A DNA stretch of 35,415 nt from Candidatus Zhuqueibacterota bacterium (GCA_030950365.1 JAUZRQ010000110.1:1-35415); one strand, 5' to 3'; shown: positions 24,539-33,381, counted from the first letter of the stretch. Program-made: numbers and translations. The notes: generated from the sequence alone by a model not told the origin.

Positions 24539-25339
24539 ATGCGCCATTTTGCACATATGCTTTCAGGGCCATCGGGGATTGAAGATTCGCTGATATCGAA
24601 GCTGGATCCGCGGGCCAAATTGCTCTTTGTCATCGTGGCAACCCTGTCGTTGTTCGTGGGCGCTGGCTGGATCGATTTGCTAGTCTGGGCGGGGGTAGCC
24701 GCAGTGGCGCAGGCCGTATCCGATATTCCGGTGCGACGGTTTTTAGCGCAGATGCGCGGTTTTTTATGGCTCATCGTCCTGGCGTTTGTGCTGCAAATGC
24801 TTTTTTTAGCCCGTCCGGATGAACCGTTCTGGCGATTATGGGATTTCGATATGCTGATGTTTAAATTGGAGAGGGCCGCGTTTTTTACTTTTCGGCTCTT
24901 TCTTTTTATTTTTTATTCGGCTTTGCTGATGAGCAGCACATCTCCTATTGAGTTGGCCGATGCGCTGGAACGGTTGTTCAAACCGTTGAAGCGGCTCAAA
25001 GTCCCTGTGCATGAAATCGCCATGATGGCCAGCATCGCGGTGCGCTTTATTCCCACCGTTTCTGAAGAAGGTCAGAAGATCTATAAAGCGCAACTGGCGA
25101 GGGGCGCCCGGTTTCAGGGCGGATTGTTGCAACGCGTGCGCGCCACGGTTCCCTTGATTGTGCCGCTGCTGTTCGCCACGGTACGTCGAGCCGAAGAGCT
25201 GGCGCTGGCCATGGAAGCGCGTGGCTACAATAGCCGCGCACGGCGAACCTCCTATTCGCAACTCATCTGGGGGTGGCGGGAAACCCTGATCCTGCTGGTC
25301 GCGCTGGCCGTGACGGTGATCACGAAACCGATGTATTGA
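24539..25339 (+). CDS. ecfT: Energy-coupling factor transporter membrane protein EcfT
   Basis: Transmembrane coupling subunit of ECF vitamin/metal importers, 266 residues with about five to six membrane helices. The start SLISKLDPRAKLLFVIV is typical, and the two ARG motifs that contact the EcfA ATPases are present: QLARGARF (about 186-193) and EARGYNSRA (about 226-234). The ATG at 24539 has no evident ribosome binding site. It is followed six bases later by truA, a common linkage. The EcfA ATPases that normally precede ecfT are not here, and no substrate-binding S component is in the window, so partner genes must lie elsewhere. A CbiQ-type cobalt subunit is the alternative. Confidence 0.85.
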   Translation: MRHFAHMLSGPSGIEDSLISKLDPRAKLLFVIVATLSLFVGAGWIDLLVWAGVAAVAQAVSDIPVRRFLAQMRGFLWLIVLAFVLQMLFLARPDEPFWRLWDFDMLMFKLERAAFFTFRLFLFIFYSALLMSSTSPIELADALERLFKPLKRLKVPVHEIAMMASIAVRFIPTVSEEGQKIYKAQLARGARFQGGLLQRVRATVPLIVPLLFATVRRAEELALAMEARGYNSRARRTSYSQLIWGWRETLILLVALAVTVITKPMY

Positions 25340-25345
25340 ACCAAA

Positions 25346-26074
25346 ATGCCCAATTACAGGCTTCTGCTGGAATATGACGGCTCGCATTTTTTCGGCTGGC
25401 AAATCCAGCCCGGACTCCGTACCGTGCAGGGCGAGCTGGAGGATGCCGTGCAGACGCTAACGAAAGAGCGCGTGCGCATCCATTGCGCTGGCCGAACCGA
25501 CCGCGGCGTGCATGCGCTGGGACAGGTCGCCAATTTCAAGCTGCAGGATTACTGGCAACCCGAGAAAATACAACATGCGCTGAACGGCATCACCGATAAA
25601 GATATTGCCGTTCTGAACGTTGAGCTGGTGCCGGATGAATTTCACGCCCGCTTCGATGCGCGCGCCCGGCAATATATTTATTTTTTCAGTATGCGCCCGG
25701 TGGCTGTGGGACGCCACTACACGTTTTACTGCAAATTCGATCTGGATCTCCAGGCCATGCGGGCCGCAGCCGAGCATTTGTACGGCGAGCACCATTTTGA
25801 AGCCTTTTCGCAGAAAACGCCTGAAGAAAAACATTACCTCTCCCACATCGAGTTGATCGAATGGGAGCGGCAGGGCGATCGTATCGGCTTTCGCATTCGC
25901 GCCAACCGCTTTCTGCACAATATGGTCCGTATTATCATGGGCACGCTGATTCAGGTGGGGCGCGGCAAACTCACGCCGGACGATTTCGGAAATATTCTTG
26001 CCGCGCGCAGCCGGGATCACATCGGCTTCAAAGCGCCGGCGCATGGTCTATTTCTCGAAAAGGTATTCTATTAA
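25346..26074 (+). CDS. truA: tRNA pseudouridine(38-40) synthase TruA
   Basis: Converts uridines 38-40 of the anticodon stem-loop to pseudouridine. It has 242 residues; the catalytic aspartate is D52 in AGRTDRGVHALGQV. Other family marks are LEYDGSHFFGWQIQP at the N-terminus, DEFHARFDARARQYIYF in the middle, and RFLHNMVRIIMGTLIQVG toward the C-terminus. The length is normal. It directly follows ecfT (six bases) and has no ribosome binding site of its own, so it may be translated by re-initiation. Confidence 0.95.
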   Translation: MPNYRLLLEYDGSHFFGWQIQPGLRTVQGELEDAVQTLTKERVRIHCAGRTDRGVHALGQVANFKLQDYWQPEKIQHALNGITDKDIAVLNVELVPDEFHARFDARARQYIYFFSMRPVAVGRHYTFYCKFDLDLQAMRAAAEHLYGEHHFEAFSQKTPEEKHYLSHIELIEWERQGDRIGFRIRANRFLHNMVRIIMGTLIQVGRGKLTPDDFGNILAARSRDHIGFKAPAHGLFLEKVFY

Positions 26075-26127
26075 AATGAAGTCATGCAGGTATTCACCCA
26101 TTTACATAATACTGGAGGGATCATCTT

Positions 26128-26787
26128 ATGAAGCTTTTTCTAGACACGGCTCATCTGGAAGATATCAAGCGCATCGCCGCCATGGGGCTATTGGATGGCG
26201 TCACCACCAATCCAACGCTGATTTCCCGAGAAGAAGGCAAATTTAAAGATATTTTATACAACATCTGTGAGGTGGTCAAGGGGCCGGTCAATGCGGAAGT
26301 GGTTTCACTCAAAGCAGACGAAATGATTTCCGAAGGTCGCGAACTGGCAAAACTGCACGAAAACATCGTGGTCAAAATTCCGATGACCCCGGACGGTATG
26401 GTCGCCACCAAAACCCTGGCGTCTGAAGGGATTGCGGTCAATGTGACCTTGATTTTCAGCCCGAGCCAGGCGCTTCTGGCGGCCAAGGCCGGTGCGGCTT
26501 ATGTCAGCCCTTTCCTGGGCCGGCTGGACGACATCAGCCACGTGGGCATGGAACTGGTGCAGCAGATTATCGCTATTTATGACAATTACGGCATCAGCAC
26601 TGAAGTCCTGGCAGCTAGCTTACGACATCCAATGCATGTGGTTGAAGCCGCGCTTGCCGGGGCCGACATCGCGACGCTGCCACCCAAAGTTTTCGATCAA
26701 CTGTTCAAACATCCGCTGACCGATATTGGCATCGAGCGTTTTCTGGCCGACTGGAACAAAGTCAAGGATCGATTGCTGGGTGAATAG
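26128..26787 (+). CDS. fsa: Transaldolase-like fructose-6-phosphate aldolase
   Basis: Small class I aldolase of the TalC/MipB group, 219 residues. The N-terminus [16 protein letters not shown] is followed by [12 protein letters not shown]. The Schiff-base lysine is K83 in [10 protein letters not shown], with [20 protein letters not shown] and [11 protein letters not shown] further on. Members act as transaldolase in the pentose phosphate pathway or cleave fructose-6-phosphate to dihydroxyacetone and glyceraldehyde-3-phosphate; length and sequence do not separate the two cleanly. The ribosome binding site ACTGGAGGG precedes the ATG. It lies between truA and an HtrA gene with short gaps. Confidence 0.88.
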   Translation: MKLFLDTAHLEDIKRIAAMGLLDGVTTNPTLISREEGKFKDILYNICEVVKGPVNAEVVSLKADEMISEGRELAKLHENIVVKIPMTPDGMVATKTLASEGIAVNVTLIFSPSQALLAAKAGAAYVSPFLGRLDDISHVGMELVQQIIAIYDNYGISTEVLAASLRHPMHVVEAALAGADIATLPPKVFDQLFKHPLTDIGIERFLADWNKVKDRLLGE

Positions 26788-26815
26788 GTTTTCATACCAA
26801 TCATTTCGGGACGTC

Positions 26816-28021
26816 ATGCAAGCATTGAATAAGAAACTGATCCAATCAGGTTTTTGGGTAACGGTAGCGCTGGGCATGGGCCTTGCAGTATTGGGCTGTA
26901 AAAAATCCAGCGAAAGCCAGGAGGTACAGACCGCCGGTCTGGCTATAGTGGAATCGACGTCGGCCCGGGCGGGCCTGTTGAAAGAGGCACAAAACAGCAT
27001 TTCCGTCAGTCGTGAAACCGCGATTACACGTGCGGTGCGTCGAGTAAGCAATTCGGTGGTTGGCATCAACGTGCTGTCCATTCGCGAATACCGCCGCAGT
27101 ATCTTCGATATCGATCCGTTCTTCCGGGGATTCTTCCCCTTTGAGCCGTACCGGAAGGCAGTGAAAAGCCTCGGTTCCGGCTTCATCATTGACAAAGAAG
27201 GCCACGTGCTGACCAATGAACACGTGGTGAGCAACGCGGTGGAAATCACGGTCACCCTTACCGATGGAACCCAACACGAGGCCGACCTCATCGGATCGGA
27301 TTATATTTCCGATATTGCACTACTAAAAATTCGCGACCCCAAAAATCTCAAGGCGGTTACCTTTGGTAATTCCGATGACCTGCTCATCGGCGAGTGGGTG
27401 ATTGCTCTGGGCAATCCGTTTGGCCTGTTCGACATCAGCAGCAAGCCAATCGTCACTGTCGGCGTGGTTTCAGCGGTGGATCAGGATTTTGGCCGCATGC
27501 AGCACCGGGTGTACAAGGACATGATCCAGACCGATGCGGCCATCAACCAGGGCAACAGCGGCGGACCGCTGGTCAATGCGCTAGGCGAGGTCATCGGCAT
27601 GAATACGTTTATTTACTCGGGCGATGGTGGCGGTTCCATCGGTGTCGGATTTGCCATTCCGTCCAAACGCATTCTGAGCATCGTGACGGAGCTGAAAAAA
27701 TACGGCAAAGTGGATCGCAGTTTCACCACCGGCATCGAGGTGGATGACCTTTCGCCGCTGGTGGCACGCTATCTTGGCCTGCGTTCCACCAAGGGCGCTA
27801 TCATTACCAATATCGCGCGCGGCAGCACAGCCCAGCGCGCAGGCCTGCGAGTCGGCGACGTGATTCTTGAAATTGATGGCAAGCGCATCGCCAACAAGCA
27901 TGACATTTTTGAGATTATCGAGGACCTGGATGTGCGCAGTGGAGATGTGCTGGAATTTACGATTTACCGCGACGGCAAGATATTCAAAATTCCGGTAAAA
28001 TTGGAAAAAATCAACCGTTGA
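26816..28021 (+). CDS. HtrA/DegP-type trypsin-like serine protease, lipoprotein, single PDZ
   Basis: Periplasmic quality-control protease. Starting at ATG 26816 the 401-residue protein begins with a lipoprotein signal ending LAVLGC, cysteine 28 being the lipidation site. The catalytic triad is H136 (TNEHVV), D167 (ISDIALLKI) and S248 (NQGNSGGPL). One PDZ domain follows at about residues 295-395 (GAIITNIARGSTAQRAGLRV). A single PDZ resembles DegS/HhoA-type rather than two-PDZ DegP. The longer frame from 26726 would overlap the aldolase gene and bury the signal peptide, so it was rejected. A membrane-tethered sensor protease is a reasonable reading, but no anti-sigma partner is nearby. Confidence 0.9.
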   Translation: MQALNKKLIQSGFWVTVALGMGLAVLGCKKSSESQEVQTAGLAIVESTSARAGLLKEAQNSISVSRETAITRAVRRVSNSVVGINVLSIREYRRSIFDIDPFFRGFFPFEPYRKAVKSLGSGFIIDKEGHVLTNEHVVSNAVEITVTLTDGTQHEADLIGSDYISDIALLKIRDPKNLKAVTFGNSDDLLIGEWVIALGNPFGLFDISSKPIVTVGVVSAVDQDFGRMQHRVYKDMIQTDAAINQGNSGGPLVNALGEVIGMNTFIYSGDGGGSIGVGFAIPSKRILSIVTELKKYGKVDRSFTTGIEVDDLSPLVARYLGLRSTKGAIITNIARGSTAQRAGLRVGDVILEIDGKRIANKHDIFEIIEDLDVRSGDVLEFTIYRDGKIFKIPVKLEKINR

Positions 28022-28033
28022 CCTTGACGCATC

Positions 28034-29332
28034 ATGATTGAGCGATACACCCTGCCCGAAATGGGCGCAATTTGGAGCCAGGAAAACAAGTTCGATACCT
28101 GGTTAAAAGTGGAGATACTTGCCTGCGAGGCCCAGGCCAAACTCGGCGTGATTCCAAAACAGGCGGTGGAGGAAATCAAGGCCAAAGCCCGATACGACAT
28201 CGGCCGCATCGCGGAAATCGAAGACGTTGTCCGGCATGATGTCATTGCGTTTCTCACCAGCGTTGCCGAATACGTCGGGCCGGTGAGTCGGTACATTCAT
28301 CTTGGCATGACCTCATCCGATCTGCTGGACACCTCGTTGGCCTATCTGCTGCGCCAGGCCGGATTGCTGCTGCAGGATCGGCTCCGTGCTCTGCGTGATG
28401 TGGTGGGGCGGAGAGCCGTGGAGCACAAGTACACGCCATGCATCGGACGGTCGCACGGCATTCATGCCGAACCGACCACGTTTGGGCTCAAACTGGCGGT
28501 ATGGTACGATGAGCTCGGCCGCGCCGAAAAGCGCTTGCAGCAGGCGATCGATGATATTTCCTACGGCAAAATTTCCGGCGCAGTCGGCACGTTTGCGCAT
28601 ATCGATCCGTTTGTGGAGCGGTACGTGTGCGGCAAATTAGGGCTGAAACCGGCGCCGGCTTCCACGCAAATCGTGCAGCGGGACCGCCACGCGGCTTTTC
28701 TGACTACCCTGGCCGGAATCGGCGCCTCGTTGGAAAAATTTGCTACCGAGGTCCGCAACCTGCAACGCACCGAAATTCTGGAAGTGGAAGAATATTTTCA
28801 CCAAGGGCAGAAAGGCTCCTCGGCCATGCCGCACAAACGCAATCCCATCACCTGCGAGCGCGTGGCCGGGCTGGCGCGCCTTCTGCGGGGCAATGCCGTT
28901 GCGGCGCTGGAGAATGTGGCCCTGTGGCATGAACGCGATATCACCCACAGCAGCGTGGAACGGGTGATCCTGCCAGACAGCACCATTGTGCTTGATTACA
29001 TGCTGCACAAATTCGCACAGATCATGGATAAATTGATCGTGTATCCCGAGAACATGCGCAAGAACCTGGAGAGAACTGGCGGGCTGGTGTTTTCGCAATC
29101 GATTTTGTTGGAGCTGGCCAAAGCCGGCCTGACGCGTGAAAAGGCTTATGCGTTGGTGCAGAAACACGCCATGGCCTCGTGGGAGCACGGCCGGGATTTC
29201 AAAACCGGGATTCTGTCCGATCCAGAAATTGAGCAGGCCATCGGTCACGACACGATCGAATCCTGTTTCGATTTGCAGAATAACCTGCGCCATGTGGATA
29301 CCATTTTCGAGCGCGTCGGGCTGAAATCTTGA
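28034..29332 (+). CDS. purB: Adenylosuccinate lyase
   Basis: Cleaves SAICAR to AICAR and adenylosuccinate to AMP in purine synthesis. It has 432 residues of the fumarase/aspartase fold; signature loop GSSAMPHKRNPI near residues 260-272, substrate-binding HLGMTSSDLLDTSLAY near 90-105, and GRSHGIHAEPTTFG near 140. The start MIERYTLPEMGAIWSQENKF is typical of the bacterial/archaeal short form. It lies 12 bases after the HtrA gene, and a 290-base gap with a repeat separates it from purC. Confidence 0.95.
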   Translation: MIERYTLPEMGAIWSQENKFDTWLKVEILACEAQAKLGVIPKQAVEEIKAKARYDIGRIAEIEDVVRHDVIAFLTSVAEYVGPVSRYIHLGMTSSDLLDTSLAYLLRQAGLLLQDRLRALRDVVGRRAVEHKYTPCIGRSHGIHAEPTTFGLKLAVWYDELGRAEKRLQQAIDDISYGKISGAVGTFAHIDPFVERYVCGKLGLKPAPASTQIVQRDRHAAFLTTLAGIGASLEKFATEVRNLQRTEILEVEEYFHQGQKGSSAMPHKRNPITCERVAGLARLLRGNAVAALENVALWHERDITHSSVERVILPDSTIVLDYMLHKFAQIMDKLIVYPENMRKNLERTGGLVFSQSILLELAKAGLTREKAYALVQKHAMASWEHGRDFKTGILSDPEIEQAIGHDTIESCFDLQNNLRHVDTIFERVGLKS

Positions 29333-29424
29333 AAATTTGGATTTTTCTGCTTGAATCCTCTGGCATACGCCATTAAATTTTTGTAGCTTTATCCTAAAGA
29401 TAGGAAGATATTGAAGCATCACCG

Positions 29425-29525
29425 GTCATTGCGAGATTCTGCCGGCAAACGGAGGCAGCGCGATCTCCCTGGCAATATGGCACGGGGATCGAAATGTATT
29501 CGCGGATGTGAACGCTGGCGATGAC
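29425..29525. repeat. Degenerate CATTGCGAG-type intergenic repeat
   Basis: The left end GTCATTGCGAG (29425-29435) and the right end CGCTGGCGATGAC (29513-29525) are imperfect inverted copies about 100 bases apart, with GCAGCGCGATCTCCCTGGCA between. This is the layout of the GTCATTGCGAG...GCAATCTC...CTCGCAATGAC palindromic elements scattered between genes in many bacteria. This copy has several mismatches. It lies in the otherwise empty purB-purC gap (29333-29622). Confidence 0.6.
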
Positions 29526-29622
29526 AGACCGTTTCCATAACGGCTCAGCACGAAGAACGAAACTATTTCATTGAGATTTACCTAAAGGTTCAACAGTCGT
29601 TTTAACCAGAAGTGAGGCGAAC

Positions 29623-30348
29623 GTGAGAAAGAAAAAAAAATTGTACGAAGGCAAGGCCAAAATTTTATACGAGACCGAAGATTCCAATTATTTGATCCAG
29701 GAATTCAAAGACGATGCATCGGCCTTTAATGGCGTGAAAAAGGGCAAAATCGCTAACAAGGGCTACGTGAATAATCAGGTATCCGCTCATCTATTCCGCT
29801 ACCTGAACAGCTATTACGTGCCCAATCATTTTGTGGATTTGCATTCGGATAGGGCCATGGTGGTGCGCCGGCTGCAGATGTTTCCCATCGAGGTGGTGGT
29901 GCGGAACATTGCTGCCGGTTCGCTGCTGAAGCGTAGCAAGTACAAAGAAGGTGAGGTTTTGCCGAAGCCGCTGGTGGAGTTTTTCCTCAAAGACGATGCC
30001 AAGGGCGATCCGCAAATCACCGAGGACGACATTTTGAAAGATGAACTGGCCAGCAAAGAGGAACTGGAATACATTAAGCGGATGGCGTTGAAAATCAACG
30101 CCGTGCTGAAATCCTTTTTCGAGCGGCGGGGTATCAAACTGGTGGATTTCAAACTCGAGTTCGGCAAAGACAAAGACGGCAAAATCCTGCTCGCGGATGA
30201 GATTTCGCCGGACACCTGCCGGTTCTGGGACGTGCAAAGCGGCGAAAAGTTGGATAAAGACCGCTTCCGCTTCGATCTTGGCAATGTGGAAGAGGCCTAC
30301 GAGGAAATTCGGCGCCGCGTGTTTCTGGAAGAAGTGGTGACGGAATAG
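29623..30348 (+). CDS. purC: Phosphoribosylaminoimidazole-succinocarboxamide synthase
   Basis: SAICAR synthetase, joining CAIR and aspartate with ATP in purine synthesis; 241 residues, the usual bacterial length. Marks are KLYEGKAKILYET at the start, QEFKDDASAFNG, MFPIEVVVRNIAAGSLLKR, GIKLVDFKLEFGKDKDGKIL and LADEISPDTCRFWD. The GTG start is preceded by GAGG at a proper distance. The fourth to sixth codons form part of a run of nine A's (29632-29640), a possible slippage site. It begins a closely packed run of genes to purQ. Confidence 0.95.
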   Translation: MRKKKKLYEGKAKILYETEDSNYLIQEFKDDASAFNGVKKGKIANKGYVNNQVSAHLFRYLNSYYVPNHFVDLHSDRAMVVRRLQMFPIEVVVRNIAAGSLLKRSKYKEGEVLPKPLVEFFLKDDAKGDPQITEDDILKDELASKEELEYIKRMALKINAVLKSFFERRGIKLVDFKLEFGKDKDGKILLADEISPDTCRFWDVQSGEKLDKDRFRFDLGNVEEAYEEIRRRVFLEEVVTE

Positions 30349-30361
30349 GCGGGGTAAGAGC

Positions 30362-31018
30362 GTGCATCGAGAAGGCTACGGCCCATTGCTCGCGTTTTTG
30401 CTGGTCAGCGTGGTCATGACCTTGGACTCGCTGTTCTGGTCGCGCAGCGGTCTGGTGACGGCGCTGGCCGGATTGGGGTGGTTTTTAACCGTATTTACCG
30501 GCTACTTTTTCCGCGATCCAGACCGCACCATACCAGAGGAGACGGGAGCGATCGTTTCGCCGGCCGATGGCCGGATCATCGAAATTTCCGAAGTCGAAGA
30601 ACCGGAATTTCTGCAACAAAAGGCCACCAAAGTCAGCATTTTCATGTCGGTGGTGGATGTGCATGTGAACCGTGCGCCGATTTCAGGCACGGTGAAATAT
30701 TTTCGGTATCAAAAGGGCCGATTTTTGCGTGCCTATCTGGATGAAGCATCCATCGAGAACGAGCAAACGATTATCGGCGTCGAAAATGGGAACCAGCGGC
30801 TGGTGTTCAAACAAATTGCCGGGCTGATCGCACGGCGGGTCTCCTGCGATGTGCGCGAAGGACACAAAATTTCCAGAGGGGAACGCATCGGTATTATCAA
30901 ATTCGGTTCGCGCGTGGATCTGTTTTTTCCTGTCGGCGAAGTCGAGCTTCGCGTGCAGCTTAAAGAGAAAGTTAAAGCAGGGGAGTCGATTATAGGAGTG
31001 TTTAAACATGTTTCCTAA
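30362..31018 (+). CDS. psd: Phosphatidylserine decarboxylase, short form
   Basis: Makes phosphatidylethanolamine from phosphatidylserine. The 218-residue proenzyme has N-terminal membrane segments (about residues 8-49), VSPADGRIIEISEVE, FMSVVDVHVNRAPISG, and the self-cleavage site G182-S183 in IIKFGSRVDLFFP, where the serine becomes the pyruvoyl group. This is the compact PSD-A class with FGS rather than LGST. The GTG start is preceded by GGGGTAAGAG. The stop overlaps pssA by 11 bases, so the two sequential lipid enzymes are made together. Confidence 0.92.
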   Translation: MHREGYGPLLAFLLVSVVMTLDSLFWSRSGLVTALAGLGWFLTVFTGYFFRDPDRTIPEETGAIVSPADGRIIEISEVEEPEFLQQKATKVSIFMSVVDVHVNRAPISGTVKYFRYQKGRFLRAYLDEASIENEQTIIGVENGNQRLVFKQIAGLIARRVSCDVREGHKISRGERIGIIKFGSRVDLFFPVGEVELRVQLKEKVKAGESIIGVFKHVS

Positions 31019-31784
31019 ACGCATTCTCGCGCCCGGTTTTCTCACGGTTATGAACCTGTTTTTGGGGTTCTATTCTATTATTCTGGCGGCTGGTGAAAAC
31101 TTCATGATGGCTTCCTGGCTGATCATTCTGGCGGCCATTTTCGACGCTTTTGATGGTAAAGTGGCTCGCGCCACCAAAAGTTTCAGCCAGTTCGGTATCG
31201 AATTCGATTCGCTCGCCGATGTGGTGTCCTTTGGCGTGGCGCCCTCGTTTTTGATTTACAAAGTAAATCTCCATCAGATGGGCCCAGCCGGGCTGGTGAT
31301 CAGCTTCTTCCCGCTGGTGTTTGGCACCATTCGCCTGGCGCGCTTCAATGTGCATATTAGCGGTTTCGACAAAACTAATTTTCAGGGGCTACCGATACCG
31401 GCGGCCGCCGGTACGCTGGCATCGTTCATTACCTTTAACTATTATTTTTGGAATGAGCTCTGGATGCCATCGCTCATTTTGCCGCTGGTGGTGCTGGTGT
31501 CTTTGCTGATGGTGAGCACGATTCCGTTCGATGCCATGCCGAAATTCAGCTTCACCAAAGGCCGTAAAAACAACGTGTTATTGAGTTTGTTGATCGTCAG
31601 TGCCACCCTGGTGGTGTTTTTCCCGAACCAGGCGATTTTCCCGCTCGCGATTACTTATATTTTGTATTCCACCATCCGGGCGTTATTTCAAATCAACCGC
31701 GGCGCTTCGGAGGATGAGGACAGCGACCAGTCGTTGGATGAGGATATCGAAATCATCCTGGCCCGCCGCGGAGAAAACAATTAG
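31008..31784 (+). CDS. pssA: CDP-diacylglycerol--serine O-phosphatidyltransferase
   Basis: Integral membrane CDP-alcohol phosphatidyltransferase making phosphatidylserine, 258 residues with about seven hydrophobic segments. The family motif is complete: FDAFDGKVARATKSFSQFG followed by IEFDSLADVVSF (about residues 45-75), containing DG-x2-AR-x8-G-x3-D-x3-D. The following VSFGVAPSFLIYK is typical of PssA type II. The acidic tail (EDEDSDQSLDEDIE) is probably cytoplasmic. Its start overlaps the psd end, and purS follows after eight bases. Confidence 0.94.
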   Translation: MFPKRILAPGFLTVMNLFLGFYSIILAAGENFMMASWLIILAAIFDAFDGKVARATKSFSQFGIEFDSLADVVSFGVAPSFLIYKVNLHQMGPAGLVISFFPLVFGTIRLARFNVHISGFDKTNFQGLPIPAAAGTLASFITFNYYFWNELWMPSLILPLVVLVSLLMVSTIPFDAMPKFSFTKGRKNNVLLSLLIVSATLVVFFPNQAIFPLAITYILYSTIRALFQINRGASEDEDSDQSLDEDIEIILARRGENN

Positions 31785-31792
31785 AGTACAGC

Positions 31793-32065
31793 ATGCCAAT
31801 ATTTAAAGCCAGAATTCAGGTCCGATTGAAAGCGGGTATTCTCGATCCGCAGGGACAAACGATCGCCCATGCGCTGCAATCGCTGGGCTTTGCGCAGGTG
31901 CAGAGCGTGCGTACGGGCAAGCTCATGGAATTGGAATTGACCGCAGAAAACCGCGAGATGGCCGAAGATATCGTTAAGCGGGCGTGTGACAAACTGCTGG
32001 CCAATCCGGTCACTGAAGAATACAGCTTCGAGATTGAAGACGTCGAAGAGGATGTGGCCGTATGA
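31793..32065 (+). CDS. purS: Phosphoribosylformylglycinamidine synthase subunit PurS
   Basis: Small structural subunit of the three-part FGAM synthase (PurS, PurQ, PurL). It has 90 residues with [40 protein letters not shown] and a C-terminal [19 protein letters not shown], all characteristic. PurS dimers bridge PurQ and small-type PurL, so the genome should encode a small PurL. Its stop overlaps the purQ start in ATGA, indicating coupled translation. Confidence 0.93.
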   Translation: MPIFKARIQVRLKAGILDPQGQTIAHALQSLGFAQVQSVRTGKLMELELTAENREMAEDIVKRACDKLLANPVTEEYSFEIEDVEEDVAV

Positions 32066-32763
32066 AATGCGGTGTGGTGGTTTTTCCGGGTTCCAACTGC
32101 GATCATGACCTATACCATGTGCTCAAACATGTGATGGGTCTGGATACACGTTTCGTCTGGCATAAAGAGCATGATCTGGCTGATCTGGATGCGGTGTTTC
32201 TGCCGGGGGGGTTTTCTTACGGAGATTATCTGCGCACCGGCGCCATTGCCCGCTTTTCCCCGGTAATGACTGAGGTGATCGAATTCGCCAAAAAGGGACG
32301 GCCGGTGCTGGGCATTTGCAACGGCTTCCAGATTTTGTGCGAAAGTGGGCTGCTACCCGGTGCGCTGCTGCGGAACCGGAATCTGGATTTTATCTGCAAA
32401 TCCATTTACATCCGGGTGGAAAGCGAGAACACGGTTTTCACCGGCGCCTGCCGACAAGGCCAGGTTTTGAAAATGCCCATTGCTCACGGCGATGGGAATT
32501 TTTTTGTGGATGAGGCTACACTGGCAGAACTGGAAGAGCGTCAGCAGGTCATATTCCGCTATTGCACCGCTGAAGGCGAGGTGAATGCGGAGGCCAATCC
32601 CAATGGTTCGCTGAACAACATCGCCGGAATTTGCAACCGCAAACGCAATGTCGTTGGCATGATGCCGCATCCGGAGCGCGCATCCGAAGCCGTCCTCGGC
32701 TCCGATGACGGCCGGTGGATTTTTCAATCGCTGGTGGTAGCCGCGCTCGATGTGGTGAGTTGA
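32062..32763 (+). CDS. purQ: Phosphoribosylformylglycinamidine synthase subunit PurQ
   Basis: Class I glutamine amidotransferase subunit, 233 residues, supplying ammonia to PurL. The nucleophile is C86 in [15 protein letters not shown]; the other triad members are H and E of [10 protein letters not shown] near residue 206. [19 protein letters not shown] forms the oxyanion and tunnel region. A run of seven G's occurs at 32205-32211 in the PGGF codons. The ATGA overlap with purS ties the two. No purL follows; the next gene encodes an unrelated membrane protein. Confidence 0.95.
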   Translation: MKCGVVVFPGSNCDHDLYHVLKHVMGLDTRFVWHKEHDLADLDAVFLPGGFSYGDYLRTGAIARFSPVMTEVIEFAKKGRPVLGICNGFQILCESGLLPGALLRNRNLDFICKSIYIRVESENTVFTGACRQGQVLKMPIAHGDGNFFVDEATLAELEERQQVIFRYCTAEGEVNAEANPNGSLNNIAGICNRKRNVVGMMPHPERASEAVLGSDDGRWIFQSLVVAALDVVS

Positions 32764-32853
32764 TCCATTCATCGTCCATAAAAAGGAATTTTGAACAGTG
32801 CTAGAACGGCGGCAGGACGAACAGTCATCAGGCGGGTTAATAAGGAGAACGGC

Positions 32854-33117
32854 GTGCGGTCAAGAAAAACATTTGGCAAGGTTTTGCTGGTGATTTTACT
32901 TGGCGCCTTGTTTGGCAGCCTGCTGGGGGAATTACTGGGATTGGTATTACCGGAAGGGGTGGTCAAAGAATTTTTTGTCCGGTCCTGGAGTCCGGAATTC
33001 GGACCGGCGACTTTGAATCTTGTGATTTTTTCGATTACATTTGGGCTTAGCTTAAAAGTCAACATTTCCGGAGCCATTGGAATTCTCATCGCCATTTATT
33101 TGCTAAAATGGTACTAA
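32854..33117 (+). CDS. DUF4321 family small membrane protein
   Basis: An 87-residue protein with two or three membrane helices. It matches the DUF4321 pattern: an N-terminal helix with VILLGALFGSLLGELLGLVLP, a middle segment ending SPEFGPATLNLVIFSITFGL, and a C-terminal helix KVNISGAIGILIAIYLLKWY. Function of the family is unknown; it is often near Tat or translation genes. The frame opens at 32791, but the GTG at 32854 has AAGGAG six bases upstream and removes a charged, non-conserved extension, so I use it. It sits 15 bases before the first TatA-type gene. Confidence 0.75.
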   Translation: MRSRKTFGKVLLVILLGALFGSLLGELLGLVLPEGVVKEFFVRSWSPEFGPATLNLVIFSITFGLSLKVNISGAIGILIAIYLLKWY

Positions 33118-33132
33118 TGCGAGTGATGCGCT

Positions 33133-33327
33133 ATGTTCGGCTCGATTGGCATGAGTGAACTGCTGGTACTGATGTTATTGATTTTGCTGCTGTTCGGCCC
33201 CAAACGCATCCCCGAACTGGCGCGAAGCCTGGGGAAAAGTCTTAATGAGTTGCGGCGGGCGGCTGAAGACGTAAAGGAAGAGTTGCAGATCGATGAGCTG
33301 GATGATATCAACGATTTGAAGCGCTAA
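33133..33327 (+). CDS. Sec-independent translocase protein, TatA/E family (first copy)
   Basis: A 64-residue Tat component with one N-terminal membrane helix (about residues 5-22), the hinge FGPKRIPELARSLGKSL and a short amphipathic helix with an acidic tail. It forms part of the channel that exports folded proteins. The MFGSIGMSELLVLMLLILLL start resembles TatA/B hybrids. A second homologue follows 54 bases later; one may act as TatB-like. No tatC is in the window. The ribosome binding site is weak. Confidence 0.88.
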   Translation: MFGSIGMSELLVLMLLILLLFGPKRIPELARSLGKSLNELRRAAEDVKEELQIDELDDINDLKR

Positions 33328-33381
33328 ATTCATTTGTGCAACAATCAGCATGTTTGCTTTTCATACAAAAAGGAGCGAGTC

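Noticed and set aside
26726-26815. N-terminal extension of the HtrA protein into the aldolase gene
   Set aside because: It would overlap the aldolase by 62 bases and hide the lipoprotein signal; ATG 26816 fits better.
32791-32853. N-terminal extension of the DUF4321 protein
   Set aside because: The upstream start lacks a ribosome binding site and encodes a charged, non-family segment, while GTG 32854 has a clear AAGGAG.
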